Shown here piece after piece: positions 8,324 through 17,900 of a stretch of 64,000 nt of DNA. The DNA is taken from assembly GCF_014396975.1 (NCBI RefSeq), contig NZ_CP060719.1:1150001-1214000 (forward strand). Reading direction: 5' to 3'. The position numbers and the translations under genes were made by a program. Below the pieces are notes generated by a model. It saw only the letters and a program-made list of their open reading frames with translations, had not been told where the DNA came from and did no database searches. The stretch is from Thermomonas carbonis (GTDB taxonomy: Bacteria > Pseudomonadota > Gammaproteobacteria > Xanthomonadales > Xanthomonadaceae). Within the stretch, counting starts at the first letter, position 1. Each line of letters opens with the position of its first letter.

Positions 8324-9877
8324 ATGGAATCTCAAACCCAATTTTTCGTCGTGCTGCTTGTCGGCTTGTTGGCGGTGGTCCTGCTGTGTGTGCTGTTGTT
8401 TCGCAAGCCGGAAGACCGCATCGAGCATGCCTTGCGTGAAGAGCGTGACCGGCTGGCTTCAGACCTCGAATCCGAACGAGGCGTTGCGCAGGCTCGGGCT
8501 GCCGAAGCGGCCAGGTTGGGCGAGCGTGTCGCTCGCCTCGAACGCACCGAAGCGGAACTTGCGAGTCGCGATGAAGAGCTACGACAGACAAGGCAGGTCG
8601 CCAGCGAACTGCGCGCCGAGTTTTCGGCGAAGACTAGTGTGTCGCAGCAGTTCGAAATGCGTGCGGACAAGGCGGAAGCGCTTGCTGAATCCTTGCGAGG
8701 CAAGCTGCGGGCACTGGAACAGGCGCATGCGGAAGCGCTGGCGAACCTGAGCCACAGCGATCGCACCAACGCGGAAATGAAAGCCTTTCTGGAAACCGCT
8801 CAAGAGCGCTTGTCGGGGGTTTTCGCGGAGCTCGCAGGCAAGACGTTCGAGGAGCGCACGCAGCAGGCGGCGAAGCAGTCTAAGGGCGACATCGAAATGT
8901 TGCTCAAGCCATTCTCGGAGCAGCTGTCCGGATTCCGCAGCCGGGTGGACATGTTGTATGGCGAAGAAGCCAAGGAACGCGCTGCGCTGGTAGGCAAGAT
9001 TGATGAATTGAAAACACTCAACCAGGACATGGCGCAGCGCGCGAACGAACTAACCCGTGCTCTCAAGGGTAGCTCCAAGATCCGCGGTGACTGGGGCGAG
9101 TTGATGCTCGAGAACGTCCTGCAAGGATCAGGCTTGGTGGAGGGCGCGCACTACCATCGGCAGAAGTCCAGCACCACCGAGGATGGGCAGCGCGTGCAGC
9201 CCGACATCGTGGTCAACCTGCCCGACGAGCGTCGCATCGTTGTCGACAGCAAGGTGAACCTCGTTGCCTGGCAGGAAGCGATGAACGCGGCGACACCCGA
9301 GGAACAGCAGGAAGGTTTGCGCCGGCACTCAGTAGCCCTGCGCCAGCACATCAAGGAGCTGGGGGAGAAGAACTATCCAAAAGTCATCGGCGACGGCGCT
9401 CTGGAAGTCACCGTTGCATTCGTGCCGATCGAAGGCGCGTTGTCCGCCGCCTTGGGATTCGATGCATCGTTGCAAACCTACGCCTTTGACCAGAAGATCG
9501 TATTCGCGTCTCCCAATACGCTGATGATGTTGCTTCGCGTAGTTGATCGGTTGTGGACGCGCGACAAGATCCAGCGCGAAGCGCAGGAAATCGCCAGAAC
9601 CGGCGGACTCGTGCTCGATTCGTTGATCAATTTCCTGGCTGATTTCGACAATGTCGGCCGGCAACTGGACGATGCGCGCGCGGCATTCAATGACGCGCGG
9701 CACAAGCTGAGTGATTCGAAGCAGGCATTGATTCCACGTGCGCAGCGTCTTGTGGAACTCGGTGCCAAGGGGAAGAAGGTGCTACCACTGGCATTGCAGG
9801 TCGAGGCGGAATCACTTGTCCAAGTGATTGGCAGCCTCCCGCACGCCGGGCCCGTGCTGTCGCGCGATGAGCCATGA
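8324..9877 (+). CDS. rmuC: DNA recombination protein RmuC
   Basis: RmuC limits DNA inversion at short inverted repeats and carries a predicted PD-(D/E)XK nuclease-like fold. The 517-residue protein begins with a membrane anchor (about residues 6-27), continues into a long Glu/Arg/Ala-rich coiled coil (about 35-230), then the conserved core with GSSKIRGDWGELMLENVL and DERRIVVDSKVNL. Base composition is clearly lower in GC than the flanking genes, with more A- and T-ending codons, though the protein is intact. It stands alone between the VIT gene and a glycine-zipper gene. Confidence 0.95.
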   Translation: MESQTQFFVVLLVGLLAVVLLCVLLFRKPEDRIEHALREERDRLASDLESERGVAQARAAEAARLGERVARLERTEAELASRDEELRQTRQVASELRAEFSAKTSVSQQFEMRADKAEALAESLRGKLRALEQAHAEALANLSHSDRTNAEMKAFLETAQERLSGVFAELAGKTFEERTQQAAKQSKGDIEMLLKPFSEQLSGFRSRVDMLYGEEAKERAALVGKIDELKTLNQDMAQRANELTRALKGSSKIRGDWGELMLENVLQGSGLVEGAHYHRQKSSTTEDGQRVQPDIVVNLPDERRIVVDSKVNLVAWQEAMNAATPEEQQEGLRRHSVALRQHIKELGEKNYPKVIGDGALEVTVAFVPIEGALSAALGFDASLQTYAFDQKIVFASPNTLMMLLRVVDRLWTRDKIQREAQEIARTGGLVLDSLINFLADFDNVGRQLDDARAAFNDARHKLSDSKQALIPRAQRLVELGAKGKKVLPLALQVEAESLVQVIGSLPHAGPVLSRDEP

Positions 9878-10017
9878 CATCGGTTGTTGGCTGACAGCTT
9901 CATGAAGGTGTACGACCTGCTCACGCGCGCTTGACCCTGCGCACACGCCCTCATCGCCATCCTTGGCCCCAGTCCGACGCATGGAGCGCCGGCGAACCCC
10001 ACACCAAGGAGCAACAC

Positions 10018-10476
10018 ATGAACGTCAAGAAGGATCACAGCATCGGTGAAGGCACGGGCGCGGTTGCGGGTGCGATCGCAGGCGCTGCCGTGGGTTCGGC
10101 TGCCGGCCCGGTCGGTACCGTGGTCGGCGCGATCGCCGGCGGTGCGCTGGGTGCGAAGGGCGGCGGCGCGGTCGCCGAAGCGGTCAACCCGACCGAGTAC
10201 GCCACCCACTTCGAGCAGTCCTACAAGACCACGCCGTACTACATCAGCGGCAGCGAGTGGCGCGACTACGAGCCGGCCTACAAGTACGGGTACGACACCT
10301 ACGGCCAGTACCAGGGCAAGAAGTTCGAGGACATCGAGAACGAACTCGAGCGCAACTGGGACAGCACCCGTTCGCAGTCCCGCCTGGCCTGGAACGAAGC
10401 CCGCAGCGCGGTGCGCGACGGCTGGCATCACATCGAACGCCGCATGCCGGGCGATTTCGACAAGGATGGTCGCTGA
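10018..10476 (+). CDS. Glycine-zipper domain protein, hypothetical
   Basis: This 152-residue protein of unknown function has an alternating Gly/Ala segment at residues 12-58 (GAVAGAIAGAAVGSAAGPVG and onward), typical of glycine zippers that pack in membranes. A hydrophilic, Tyr-rich C-terminal half follows (YYISGSEWRDYEPAYKYG). No cleavable signal is evident. AAGGAG lies six bases before the ATG, an optimal ribosome site, and a strong intrinsic terminator follows, so it is a single-gene unit that may be well expressed. Similar proteins in related bacteria are often stress-linked, but I cannot show that here. Confidence 0.85.
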   Translation: MNVKKDHSIGEGTGAVAGAIAGAAVGSAAGPVGTVVGAIAGGALGAKGGGAVAEAVNPTEYATHFEQSYKTTPYYISGSEWRDYEPAYKYGYDTYGQYQGKKFEDIENELERNWDSTRSQSRLAWNEARSAVRDGWHHIERRMPGDFDKDGR

Positions 10477-10517
10477 GCCTGCACAGTCACGCGTGCATCG
10501 ACGCTTGACCAGGATGA

Positions 10518-10547
10518 CGAAGGCCGCCTCAGGGCGGCCTTCGTTTT
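10518..10547 (+). terminator. Rho-independent terminator after the glycine-zipper gene
   Basis: A perfect stem of GAAGGCCGCC with GGCGGCCTTC around a short loop is followed by GTTTTTG on the plus strand. It ends the plus-strand gene and separates it from the converging mlaA gene. There is no T-run on the minus side. Confidence 0.88.
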
Positions 10548-10582
10548 TGCGCATTGCAGATCGCTATCGGGCGATGCGTGGA

Positions 10583-11614
10583 TCAGCCGCCCGGGGTTGC
10601 CGGCGGCACCGTCTCGCCATCTTCCATCAGGTAGGGCGGGACCGCTTCATCCGCTGCGGGTGCGTCCTGGGTGCGTCCGTTCTGGTTGATCTGGTAGTTG
10701 CGTCGCTGCAGCCACATGTCGCGGAACAACGCGTATTCGTCCACCGCGCCCTGGTTCATCAGCCCTTCGATGGGCAGCAACTTGGCACGCAGATCGACCA
10801 GTTGCAGGCCCTGCAGGAACACGCGGGTCTTGTCGTCCTCGACATATTGCACGGGACGCAGGCGCGCATCGCCGACCAGGCCGATCATGTCGCGCACGGT
10901 GCGCGGGCCCAGCATCGGCAGTTCCAGATAGCGCGACCGTTGCCAGCCCCAGACCGCCAGCGTCTGCCCGAAATCCTCGCCGCGCTTCGGCATCTTCGCC
11001 TTGGTGGCAACGTCGAACAGTCCGCCGATGCCGACCGTGCTGTTGAGCAGGAAGCGCCCGAGCGCGTTGCCCGCGCCGCGTGGATTGCCTTGCAGCAGGC
11101 TGTTGACCACGGTGACCGGCTGACCGAGGTTGTCGAAGAAATTGTTCACGCCGATGCGCAGCGGGCGCGGAACCGCGGCAACGTAGGCGCGGGCCAGCGG
11201 CTTGGCCAGGCCGCGGTCGACGGCCATGTTGAACGCATGAACCCGGCGGTTGTATTTCTCCCACGGGTCGAAGGCCGCCGGTGCCGGGTCGCCACCCATC
11301 GCCAAACCGTTGCGGTCGCCGGGCTGGCCGTAGATCGCGGCGAAGTCGGCTTCGGCATCGCCTGGCGTGGCATCGGCGACGTGGCCGGTGGTGTCTTGCG
11401 GCTGGGTGGTGTCCGCGAGGACGGGCGTTGCCGGCACCGGCGGTTCGACATCGGTCGCAACCGATGGCGTGGACGTGTCCGCTGCGGCGACATCGCCCGC
11501 GATCGCCGGCGCATCTTGCGGCGCAGCGGTTTCCGCGGCGCGATCGCCGGTGGTCGCGCAAGCGCTCGCAAGCGCGCATGACAGCAGCAGGACGAGGGAA
11601 CGCAACCGCATCAT
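10583..11614 (-). CDS. mlaA: MlaA (VacJ) outer-membrane lipoprotein
   Basis: MlaA removes misplaced phospholipids from the outer leaflet of the outer membrane and passes them to MlaC. The lipoprotein signal MMRLRSLVLLLSCALASAC ends in a lipobox (ASAC). A low-complexity Ala/Thr/Pro linker follows to about residue 100. The MlaA domain starts at FDPWEKYNRRVHAFN and includes NFFDNLGQP and RFLLNSTVGIGGLFDVA. The start at 11614 has AAGGATGG upstream. An earlier ATG at 11638 overlaps the mlaB stop (TGATG) and could be used by coupling. It is the last gene of the mla operon; in E. coli mlaA is encoded elsewhere. Confidence 0.95.
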   Translation of the reverse strand: MMRLRSLVLLLSCALASACATTGDRAAETAAPQDAPAIAGDVAAADTSTPSVATDVEPPVPATPVLADTTQPQDTTGHVADATPGDAEADFAAIYGQPGDRNGLAMGGDPAPAAFDPWEKYNRRVHAFNMAVDRGLAKPLARAYVAAVPRPLRIGVNNFFDNLGQPVTVVNSLLQGNPRGAGNALGRFLLNSTVGIGGLFDVATKAKMPKRGEDFGQTLAVWGWQRSRYLELPMLGPRTVRDMIGLVGDARLRPVQYVEDDKTRVFLQGLQLVDLRAKLLPIEGLMNQGAVDEYALFRDMWLQRRNYQINQNGRTQDAPAADEAVPPYLMEDGETVPPATPGG

Positions 11615-11637
11615 CGGACCATCCTTATGCAGGGACA

Positions 11638-11931
11638 TCAGCGGCCGTCGTCGAAGGCCAAGGTGGGACGCAGGCGATACGCCGCCAGCAGGTCGGCCAT
11701 GCCGGGGGGCATGCCCGCGATGTGGACATCCTGCATGCGTTCGGCCAGCGCGACCAGCATCGCCAGCCCGGCGCTGTCGATCGTCTGCATCGCGCTCACA
11801 TCCAGCACGCGAGCGCCGGGTATCGCTGCGCTCGCCTGTGGCCACAACGCGGTGGCGGCATCGCGGTCCAGCCTGCCGGACAGCAACAGCCGTTCGCCGT
11901 CGCGATGCACGCTGGCTGCGGCTTCGATCAC
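11638..11931 (-). CDS. mlaB: MlaB, STAS-domain component of the Mla transporter
   Basis: This is a 97-residue STAS-domain protein that in the MlaFEDB complex binds the ATPase MlaF and supports its activity. The STAS core is visible: LLLSGRLDRDAATALWP, then VLDVSAMQTIDSAGLAMLVAL with the characteristic DSAG loop. The proposed start is a GTG at 11931 that overlaps the mlaC stop (GTGA). The same reading frame stays open upstream through all of mlaC into mlaD because of the frameshift described under mlaD, but the domain boundary and the overlap support a separate gene. Confidence 0.88.
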   Translation of the reverse strand: MIEAAASVHRDGERLLLSGRLDRDAATALWPQASAAIPGARVLDVSAMQTIDSAGLAMLVALAERMQDVHIAGMPPGMADLLAAYRLRPTLAFDDGR

Positions 11932-12611
11932 CTGGCCTTCTTGCCCGGTGCGGGGGCGGCCTGCATGCGGCCGGCGCGCAGGTCGGCGGCGACCTGGCGA
12001 ATCGACTTCTGGGTCAGCGGCGCGGCGAACTGGTTCTTGAACGCCTGCACATAGGAAATGCCTTCGACCATCACGTCGAACAATTTCCATTGGCCGTTGA
12101 CGTTGCGCAGCAGGTAATCGACCGGGATCGGCGCGCCACCCTGGCGCAGCATCTGCGTGCTCACGCGCACGCCGCGATTGCCGGGAAGCGGGGTCTCGGA
12201 CTTCACCTTGACCTGCAACTTCGTGTTGAAGTCGAGCAGCGACGCGCCGTAACGCGCGGTCAGGTTGTCGGCCATCGCCGCGGCGAAATCGGCCACGTCG
12301 GCGGGCGCGGCGTTGCGGCCATGCACGCCCAAGACGAGGCGGGCCGCGTAGTCCGAATCGAAGCTGCGGGTGAACTCGGTCTTGATGAACTGGTTGAGCG
12401 CGGCAGGGTTCGCCTTGAACTCGGCGCGGCGGCTGTCCAGCGTGGCCAGCACGCGACCGGCGCTGTCCACCACCACGCGGCTGGCGGCACCCTGTTGGGC
12501 AGTGCTGGCGGGCGGCGTGGCGGAAACCGCGACGGACGATGGCGCGACGGTGAGCAAGGTGCACAGCACGGCGCTGGCAAGCACGGTCTTCATGGCAATC
12601 ATGTTCTTCAT
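11928..12611 (-). CDS. mlaC: MlaC periplasmic phospholipid-binding protein
   Basis: MlaC ferries phospholipids across the periplasm between MlaA and the MlaFEDB complex. The 227-residue protein starts MKNMIAMKTVLASAVLCTLL, a Sec signal peptide. The MlaC domain follows, with FIKTEFTRSFDSDYAARLVLG and NVNGQWKLFDVMVEGISYV, the conserved segment near the C-terminus. The start at 12611 sits in an ATGA overlap with the expected mlaD stop in the third frame. The tail is Lys/Ala/Pro-rich (APAPGKKAR). Confidence 0.95.
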   Translation of the reverse strand: MKNMIAMKTVLASAVLCTLLTVAPSSVAVSATPPASTAQQGAASRVVVDSAGRVLATLDSRRAEFKANPAALNQFIKTEFTRSFDSDYAARLVLGVHGRNAAPADVADFAAAMADNLTARYGASLLDFNTKLQVKVKSETPLPGNRGVRVSTQMLRQGGAPIPVDYLLRNVNGQWKLFDVMVEGISYVQAFKNQFAAPLTQKSIRQVAADLRAGRMQAAPAPGKKAR

Positions 12612-13146
12612 GGGGTCTGTCCCTCGGGGCGGGCAGTGCGGCCGGATCGGCGGGCGCTTCGGTGGCGGCATCGTCGCCCGCGGGCGTGCCACCGCCGCTG
12701 AACATGTACTTGCCGACCAGTTGCAGCAGGTCGACCGCCGGCTGGGTGAAGGCGATCTCGTCGCCCGGCTTGAGCGATTCCGGATCGCCGCCCGGCGACA
12801 GCCCGATGTAGCTTTCGCCGAGCAGGCCGCTGGTGAAGATGCCGGCCGATGTATCGGCGGATAGTTCCTGGTAGCGGCCATCGATCGACAGCGTGACCAC
12901 CGACTGGAACGTCTTCGGGTCCAGGTCGATCTTGCTGACCTGGCCGACCACCACGCCGCCGATCTTCACCGGCGCGTTGGCGCGCAACTGGCCGAGCTGG
13001 GTGAACTTCGCCACCAGCGGGTAGGTGCTGCCGCCGAAGCCGAACTGGCGGTTGGTCGAGGCCAGCGCCAGCACCAGCAGCGAGGCGAGCGCCAGCAATA
13101 GGAAAGCACCGACGGCAAATTCGAGTCGTGGTCCGCGGATGGCCAT
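12608..13146 (-). CDS. mlaD: MlaD substrate-binding (MCE) protein, frameshifted near its C-terminus
   Basis: MlaD is the hexameric MCE-domain protein of the inner-membrane Mla complex. It has one N-terminal membrane anchor (FAVGAFLLLALASLLVLAL), then an MCE domain with VKIGGVVVGQVSKIDLDP and SGLLGESYIGLSPGG. The conserved part is complete to about residue 155 (LLQLVGKYMFSGGG). After that the frame misses its stop: a TGA at 12610-12608, in a perfect ATGA overlap with mlaC, is one frame away. Adding one C to the run at 12629-12626 restores an ending in PAPEGQTP. As written, translation would cross all of mlaC out of frame and rejoin mlaB in frame. The coordinates give the presumed ancestral gene, 539 bases long. 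Confidence 0.85.
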
Positions 13147-13164
13147 GGTCAGGGTCTCACTCGT

Positions 13165-13914
13165 TCAACGGAACAGCAGGGCGGAAAGGATGAAGTTGAA
13201 GACGAGTACCAGCAGCGAGGCATTGACCACCGCGCGGGTGGTCGCCACCGACGTGCCTTCGATGGTCGGCTCGGCGTGGAAGCCGACGTAGGCGGCGACC
13301 AGTGCGGCGATGCCGCCGAACACCGCCGACTTCAGCATCGAAACACCGAAGTCGTCCCAGAAATCGACGCTGCCGCGCAGGCCGGACCAGAAGCTGCCGT
13401 TGTCGATGCCGAGCACCTGCACCGCCTGGAACCAGCCGGCGCTGATCGCCAGCGACACGAAGATGCCGGTCAACAAGGGTACGGTCAGCACCGCGGCCCA
13501 GAAGCGCGGCGCGACGACCTTGGCGACCGGATCGATCGCCATCAGTTCCAGCGCCTTGATCTGGTCGGTGGCGCGCATCAGCCCGAGTTCGGCGGCGATC
13601 GAACTGCCGGCGCGACCAATGAACAGCAGCGCGGTCAGCACCGGTGCCAGCTCGCGATACAGCGACAGGCCGAGCAGGGTCGACAGCGCATCGACTGCGC
13701 CATACGTGCTCAGCGTGCGGTAGCCCTGCAGGGTCAGCACCAGGCCGACGAAGGCGCCGCCGACCGCGATGATCGGCAGCGAACGCGCGCCGACCTTGTA
13801 GATCTCGCGCACCAGTTCGGCGAGGAAGTCGCGGGTCGGCACCGAGCCGCGCAGCATGGTCAGCCCGAACAGGCCGCCACGGCCGACCGAGCGGATCGCC
13901 TCGGCGAAGGCCAT
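13165..13914 (-). CDS. mlaE: MlaE permease of the Mla phospholipid ABC transporter
   Basis: This is a 249-residue integral membrane permease. It shows the MlaE family core: FVGLVLTLQGYRTL, RAGSSIAAELGLMRATDQIKALELMAIDP and GGIAALVAAYVGFHAEPTIEG, with about five hydrophobic segments. It forms the transmembrane dimer with MlaF below and MlaD above. The start overlaps the mlaF stop as TGATG, and mlaD begins 18 bases after its stop, giving tight operon spacing. Confidence 0.96.
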   Translation of the reverse strand: MAFAEAIRSVGRGGLFGLTMLRGSVPTRDFLAELVREIYKVGARSLPIIAVGGAFVGLVLTLQGYRTLSTYGAVDALSTLLGLSLYRELAPVLTALLFIGRAGSSIAAELGLMRATDQIKALELMAIDPVAKVVAPRFWAAVLTVPLLTGIFVSLAISAGWFQAVQVLGIDNGSFWSGLRGSVDFWDDFGVSMLKSAVFGGIAALVAAYVGFHAEPTIEGTSVATTRAVVNASLLVLVFNFILSALLFR

Positions 13915-14705
13915 CAGGCGGCGTCCCGCGTGCGCACTTGCGCGTCGAAAGCAATGGGTCCATCCGGCTGGCCGTCGAGGAACTGCCGCAGCAGCGGATC
14001 GCTAGTGGATTCCAATGCGGCCGGAACACCGGCGAAGACGATCCGTCCGTTCGCGATCACCACCACCTGGTCGCAGATCGGCAGGGTTTCGCGGACGTGG
14101 TGGCTGACGATGATGCTGGTCAGGCCCAGGCTGCGGTTGAGCCGCTGGATCAGGGCGGTGATGACGCCCGATGCGATCGGGTCGAGGCCGGTCAGCGGTT
14201 CGTCGTACAGCATCAGCGGCGGATCCAGTGCCAGTGCGCGGGCCAGAGCGACGCGCCGGGCCATGCCGCCCGACAGTTCGCGCGGCCAGGCATCGGCGGC
14301 GGCCAGCAGGCCCACCGCGTGCAGCTTCATCCGCACCAGCGCCTGCAGCACCGGCTCCGGCAAACGTGTGTGCGTGCGCAGCGGCAGCGCCACGTTCTCG
14401 GCCACGGTCAGGTCGGTCAGCAGGCCATTGCCCTGCAGCAGCACGCCCAGGCTTTTGCGCATCGTGAGCAACGCACGCGCATTGCGCGGTACCGGCGTGC
14501 CGAAGAGTTCCACGCATCCGCTGGTCGGCACCAGTTCACCGGTCAATGCCGACAGCAGCGTGGACTTGCCGCTGCCGGACGGACCCAGCACCGCGGTGAT
14601 GCTGCCTCCCGGTACCAACAAGTCCAGCCCCGACAGGATCGCGCGCCTGCCACGATCGAGACGGACGGCCTGCAGGCGCACGGCGGGAAGGGAGGCATCG
14701 GTCAT
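13914..14705 (-). CDS. mlaF: MlaF ATP-binding protein of the Mla transporter
   Basis: This is a 263-residue ABC ATPase that powers phospholipid transport. Walker A GPSGSGKST, Q-loop region LLQGNGLLTDLTVAENV, signature LSGGM, Walker B LMLYDEPLTGLDP and the switch His (IIVSHH) are all intact. It is the first gene of the minus-strand mla operon. The start at 14705 has no good ribosome site, but the frame carries no other methionine before the conserved strand. The operon promoter should lie in 14706-14927, shared with the divergent recC. Confidence 0.96.
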   Translation of the reverse strand: MTDASLPAVRLQAVRLDRGRRAILSGLDLLVPGGSITAVLGPSGSGKSTLLSALTGELVPTSGCVELFGTPVPRNARALLTMRKSLGVLLQGNGLLTDLTVAENVALPLRTHTRLPEPVLQALVRMKLHAVGLLAAADAWPRELSGGMARRVALARALALDPPLMLYDEPLTGLDPIASGVITALIQRLNRSLGLTSIIVSHHVRETLPICDQVVVIANGRIVFAGVPAALESTSDPLLRQFLDGQPDGPIAFDAQVRTRDAA

Positions 14706-14927
14706 CGGGTAAAGCGGGATCCGTTGGCGGGGTCGGCGCGGCATCGAAACGCACGGGTTCGGCATGCCGGCGTGCGACACGGCTGAACTGATTGGTACAG
14801 GAATGGTACCCGTCCGCGGCACGGCCAGCACCTTCAGCCTGAACGAAGCAGTTCGCCACGGATCCGCATCGCAGGCCTGCACCAGGTCGCAGCCCGCGAG
14901 ACCCGCTCCGGCACAATGCGATGACCG

Positions 14928-17900
14928 ATGAGCCCCGCACCCGACTTCCGCCTCTATCACGGCAACGCGCTGGACGTACTGGCCGGCCTGCTGGCGGAAG
15001 AATTGCGCAGTAACGTGCCCGATCAGTCGCTGCTGGCCCCGGACACCATCCTGATCCCGCAGGTGGCGATGCGGCGCTGGTTGCAGGCCACGCTGGCCGC
15101 GCGCCACGGCATCGCCGCCAATCTCGAATTCCTCACCCCCGGCGAATTCGTCGCGCGCGCGCTGGATTCAAACCTCGGCGCATCGAAAGACGACCTCGAC
15201 CTCGACACCCTGCACTGGCGCCTGCACGCCGCGCTGTCCGATCCCGCGTTGCGCGGGAAGCTGGCGATGGCCCAGCTCGCTGCTTATCTTGCCGATGCGG
15301 ACCCGCTGAAATCCTGGTCGCTCGCCGGCGAACTCGCCAACGTCTTCAACAAATACCAGGCTTGGCGTCGCGACTGGCTGCTGCGCTGGGACGGCGGTGC
15401 CGATCCCGAAGATCCGCAGGCGATCCTGTGGCGCGCGGTCGCCGCGGGCCGCCAGCATCGCGCGCGGCGGATCCAGGATTACCTCGCGCGTTTCAGCGAT
15501 GGCGATGCGCTGCCCGTCGGATTGCCCAGGCGTTTGTTCGCATTCGGTACGCTCAACATCTCGCCAGACGTGCTGCGCGTGCTGGCCACGCAGTCGCGCG
15601 TCGGCACGCTGCACTTTTACCTGCCGACACCGACGAAGCATTACTGGGGCGACCTGCAATCGCTGGGCGCACGCCTGCGCGAGGGCGTCGAACCGTTCGG
15701 CGACGAGGCCCGCGAGAACCCGTTGCTGCGCGACTGGGGCGCGGCGGGCAAGGACTTCATGGCGCTGCTTGGCAGCTACGAGGTCGTGCATCCCTCCGGC
15801 GAGATCGCCGCGTATGCGGATCCCGCGGAAGGCGCGAACGACGGCCTGCTGCAACGCATGCAGGCCGACCTGTTCCATCGCCGCGTGGAACCGTCAGGCA
15901 GCAAACGCGATGGCGTCGATGCCGCTGACGCCAGCCTGCAGTTCCACGCCTGCCACACCCGCCTGCGCGAACTGCAGGTGCTGCACGACCGCCTGCGCGC
16001 ACTACTCGAAGACAATCGCTTCGATCCGCCGCTGCAGCCGCGCGACATCGCGGTGCTGGCACCCGACATCGATCCGTACGTGCCGTATCTCGATGCGGTG
16101 TTCGGCAGCGATGGCCATGCCGGACAGGCGATCCCGTATGCGCTGGCCGATGCCAGCCCGCTGGCCGGCGAGCAACTGGCCGATGTGTTCCTGCGCCTGC
16201 TCGCGCTGCCGGTGTCGCGCTTCGGGCTGGAGGAAGTGCTCGATCTGCTGGCCAGTCCGCCATTGGCCGAAGCCGCCGGCCTGGACGCTGCCGATTTCGA
16301 GCGCCTGCACGGCTGGCTGCATGCGGCCGGCGCGCGTTGGGGCATCGATGCGCGGCATCGCGAACGGCAGGGTGGGCCGCAGGACGATGCCTACACCTGG
16401 CAGTTCGCGTTGGATCGCTTGCTGCTCGGCCATGCCAGTGGCAGTGAGGATCACATCGCAGGCGTTGCGCCCTGGCCCGAGCTCGAAGGCGGCGCGTTGG
16501 CCGCGCTGGATGCGCTGCTGAAAATGCTGCGCACGCTCGCGCGCAACGAACGCGTCCTCGGCGAAGCGATGCCGCCCGCCCAGTGGCGCGAACGCCTGCT
16601 CGGATTGCTCGATGCATTGCTGCCTCGGCCGCCGTCGACGACCAGCGGGCAACGCGCGCTGGATCGCCTGCGCACGCTGGTCGACGACTTCGCGAAACAG
16701 GCGCACAAGGCCGGCTTCGATGCGCCGCTGGCGGCGGAGATCGTGCGCGCGCATTTCACCGCGCGACTGACCGAAGCGGACATCCGCGCGCCGCTGCTGA
16801 CCGGCGGCGTCAGCTTCGCGCGGATGGTGCCGATGCGGTTGTTGCCGTTCCGCGCGATCTGCCTGCTCGGCATGAACGATGGCGACTTCCCGCGGCGCGA
16901 CAGTACGGCCGGGCTCAATCGCCTGACGGCAGATCTCGGCACGGATCGACGTCGCCACGGTGATCGCTCCACCCGTGACGACGACCGCTATCTGTTCCTG
17001 CAACTGTTCTCTGCCGCGCAGGACGTGTTCTACCTGAGCTGGCTCGGTGCCGATCCGCGCGACGGCAGCGCGCGCGAACCTTCCGCGCTGGTGTCCGAGC
17101 TGCTCGCCGCTGCCGGCGACTACCACGCGCAACCGGAAAAAGCCGTCAGCGCATTGGTGCTGCGGCACCCGTTGCAGCCGTTCTCGCCGGCCGCGTTCGG
17201 TGCCGATGACGCGCGGCTCTTCAGCTATCGCGGCCATTGGCATCCGGCAGCCGGGCGACTGTCCGGCTCGCGCGAATCGCTTGCTCCGTGGCTCGAAACG
17301 GCGACTTTGCTCGCATCGCCGCTTGAAGCAGAGACCGACCTCTCGCTCGATGCGCTGCGCCGCTTCCTGCAAGCGCCGGCCGAGCAGTTCCTGCGCCAGC
17401 GCCTGGGCCTGCGCCTGCCGGAACTGGAGGCGGCGGCCGAAGACATCGAACCGTTGCAGGCGGCTGCACGCGGACTCGACCGCATGGCCTTGCAACGCGC
17501 GGTGTTCGACCGGCTGCTGGAAGGCGACGCTGCCACGGCGATGCAGCCCGCATTGCGCGCTCGCGGCTTGCTGCCATCCGGTCCGCTCGGCGCGCGCGCA
17601 TTGGCCGAGGTGATCAAGGAAGTCGCGCCGTATGCGCAGGCCTTTGCGCAGTGGCGTAGCGGCGACGAGCCGACATCGCACGCGTTGCACGTCGACATCG
17701 ACGGTCTGCGCCTGCATGGTCGCCTCGGTGATGTGTGGCCGAACGGCATCGCGCGATTGCGTTTCGGCAAGCCGAACGGCAATTCGTCGATCCGCAATGG
17801 ACTGGACTGGTTGCTGGCATCGGCTGCAGGTTTCGATGTGCCGTTCGTCGAAGTCCGGGACGATGTCGATGCCGGTATCGATGCGCATGTGCGTGCACCA

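Noticed and set aside
11638..13146. A genuine MlaD-MlaB fusion protein
   Set aside because: The middle of the frame is mlaC read out of frame, with no domain. The expected mlaD stop overlaps mlaC one frame away, and MlaB has its own start overlapping the mlaC stop.
14706..14927. GGTAC/GTACC inverted repeat between mlaF and recC as an operator
   Set aside because: The arms are only five bases and no regulator is adjacent; too weak to report as a site.
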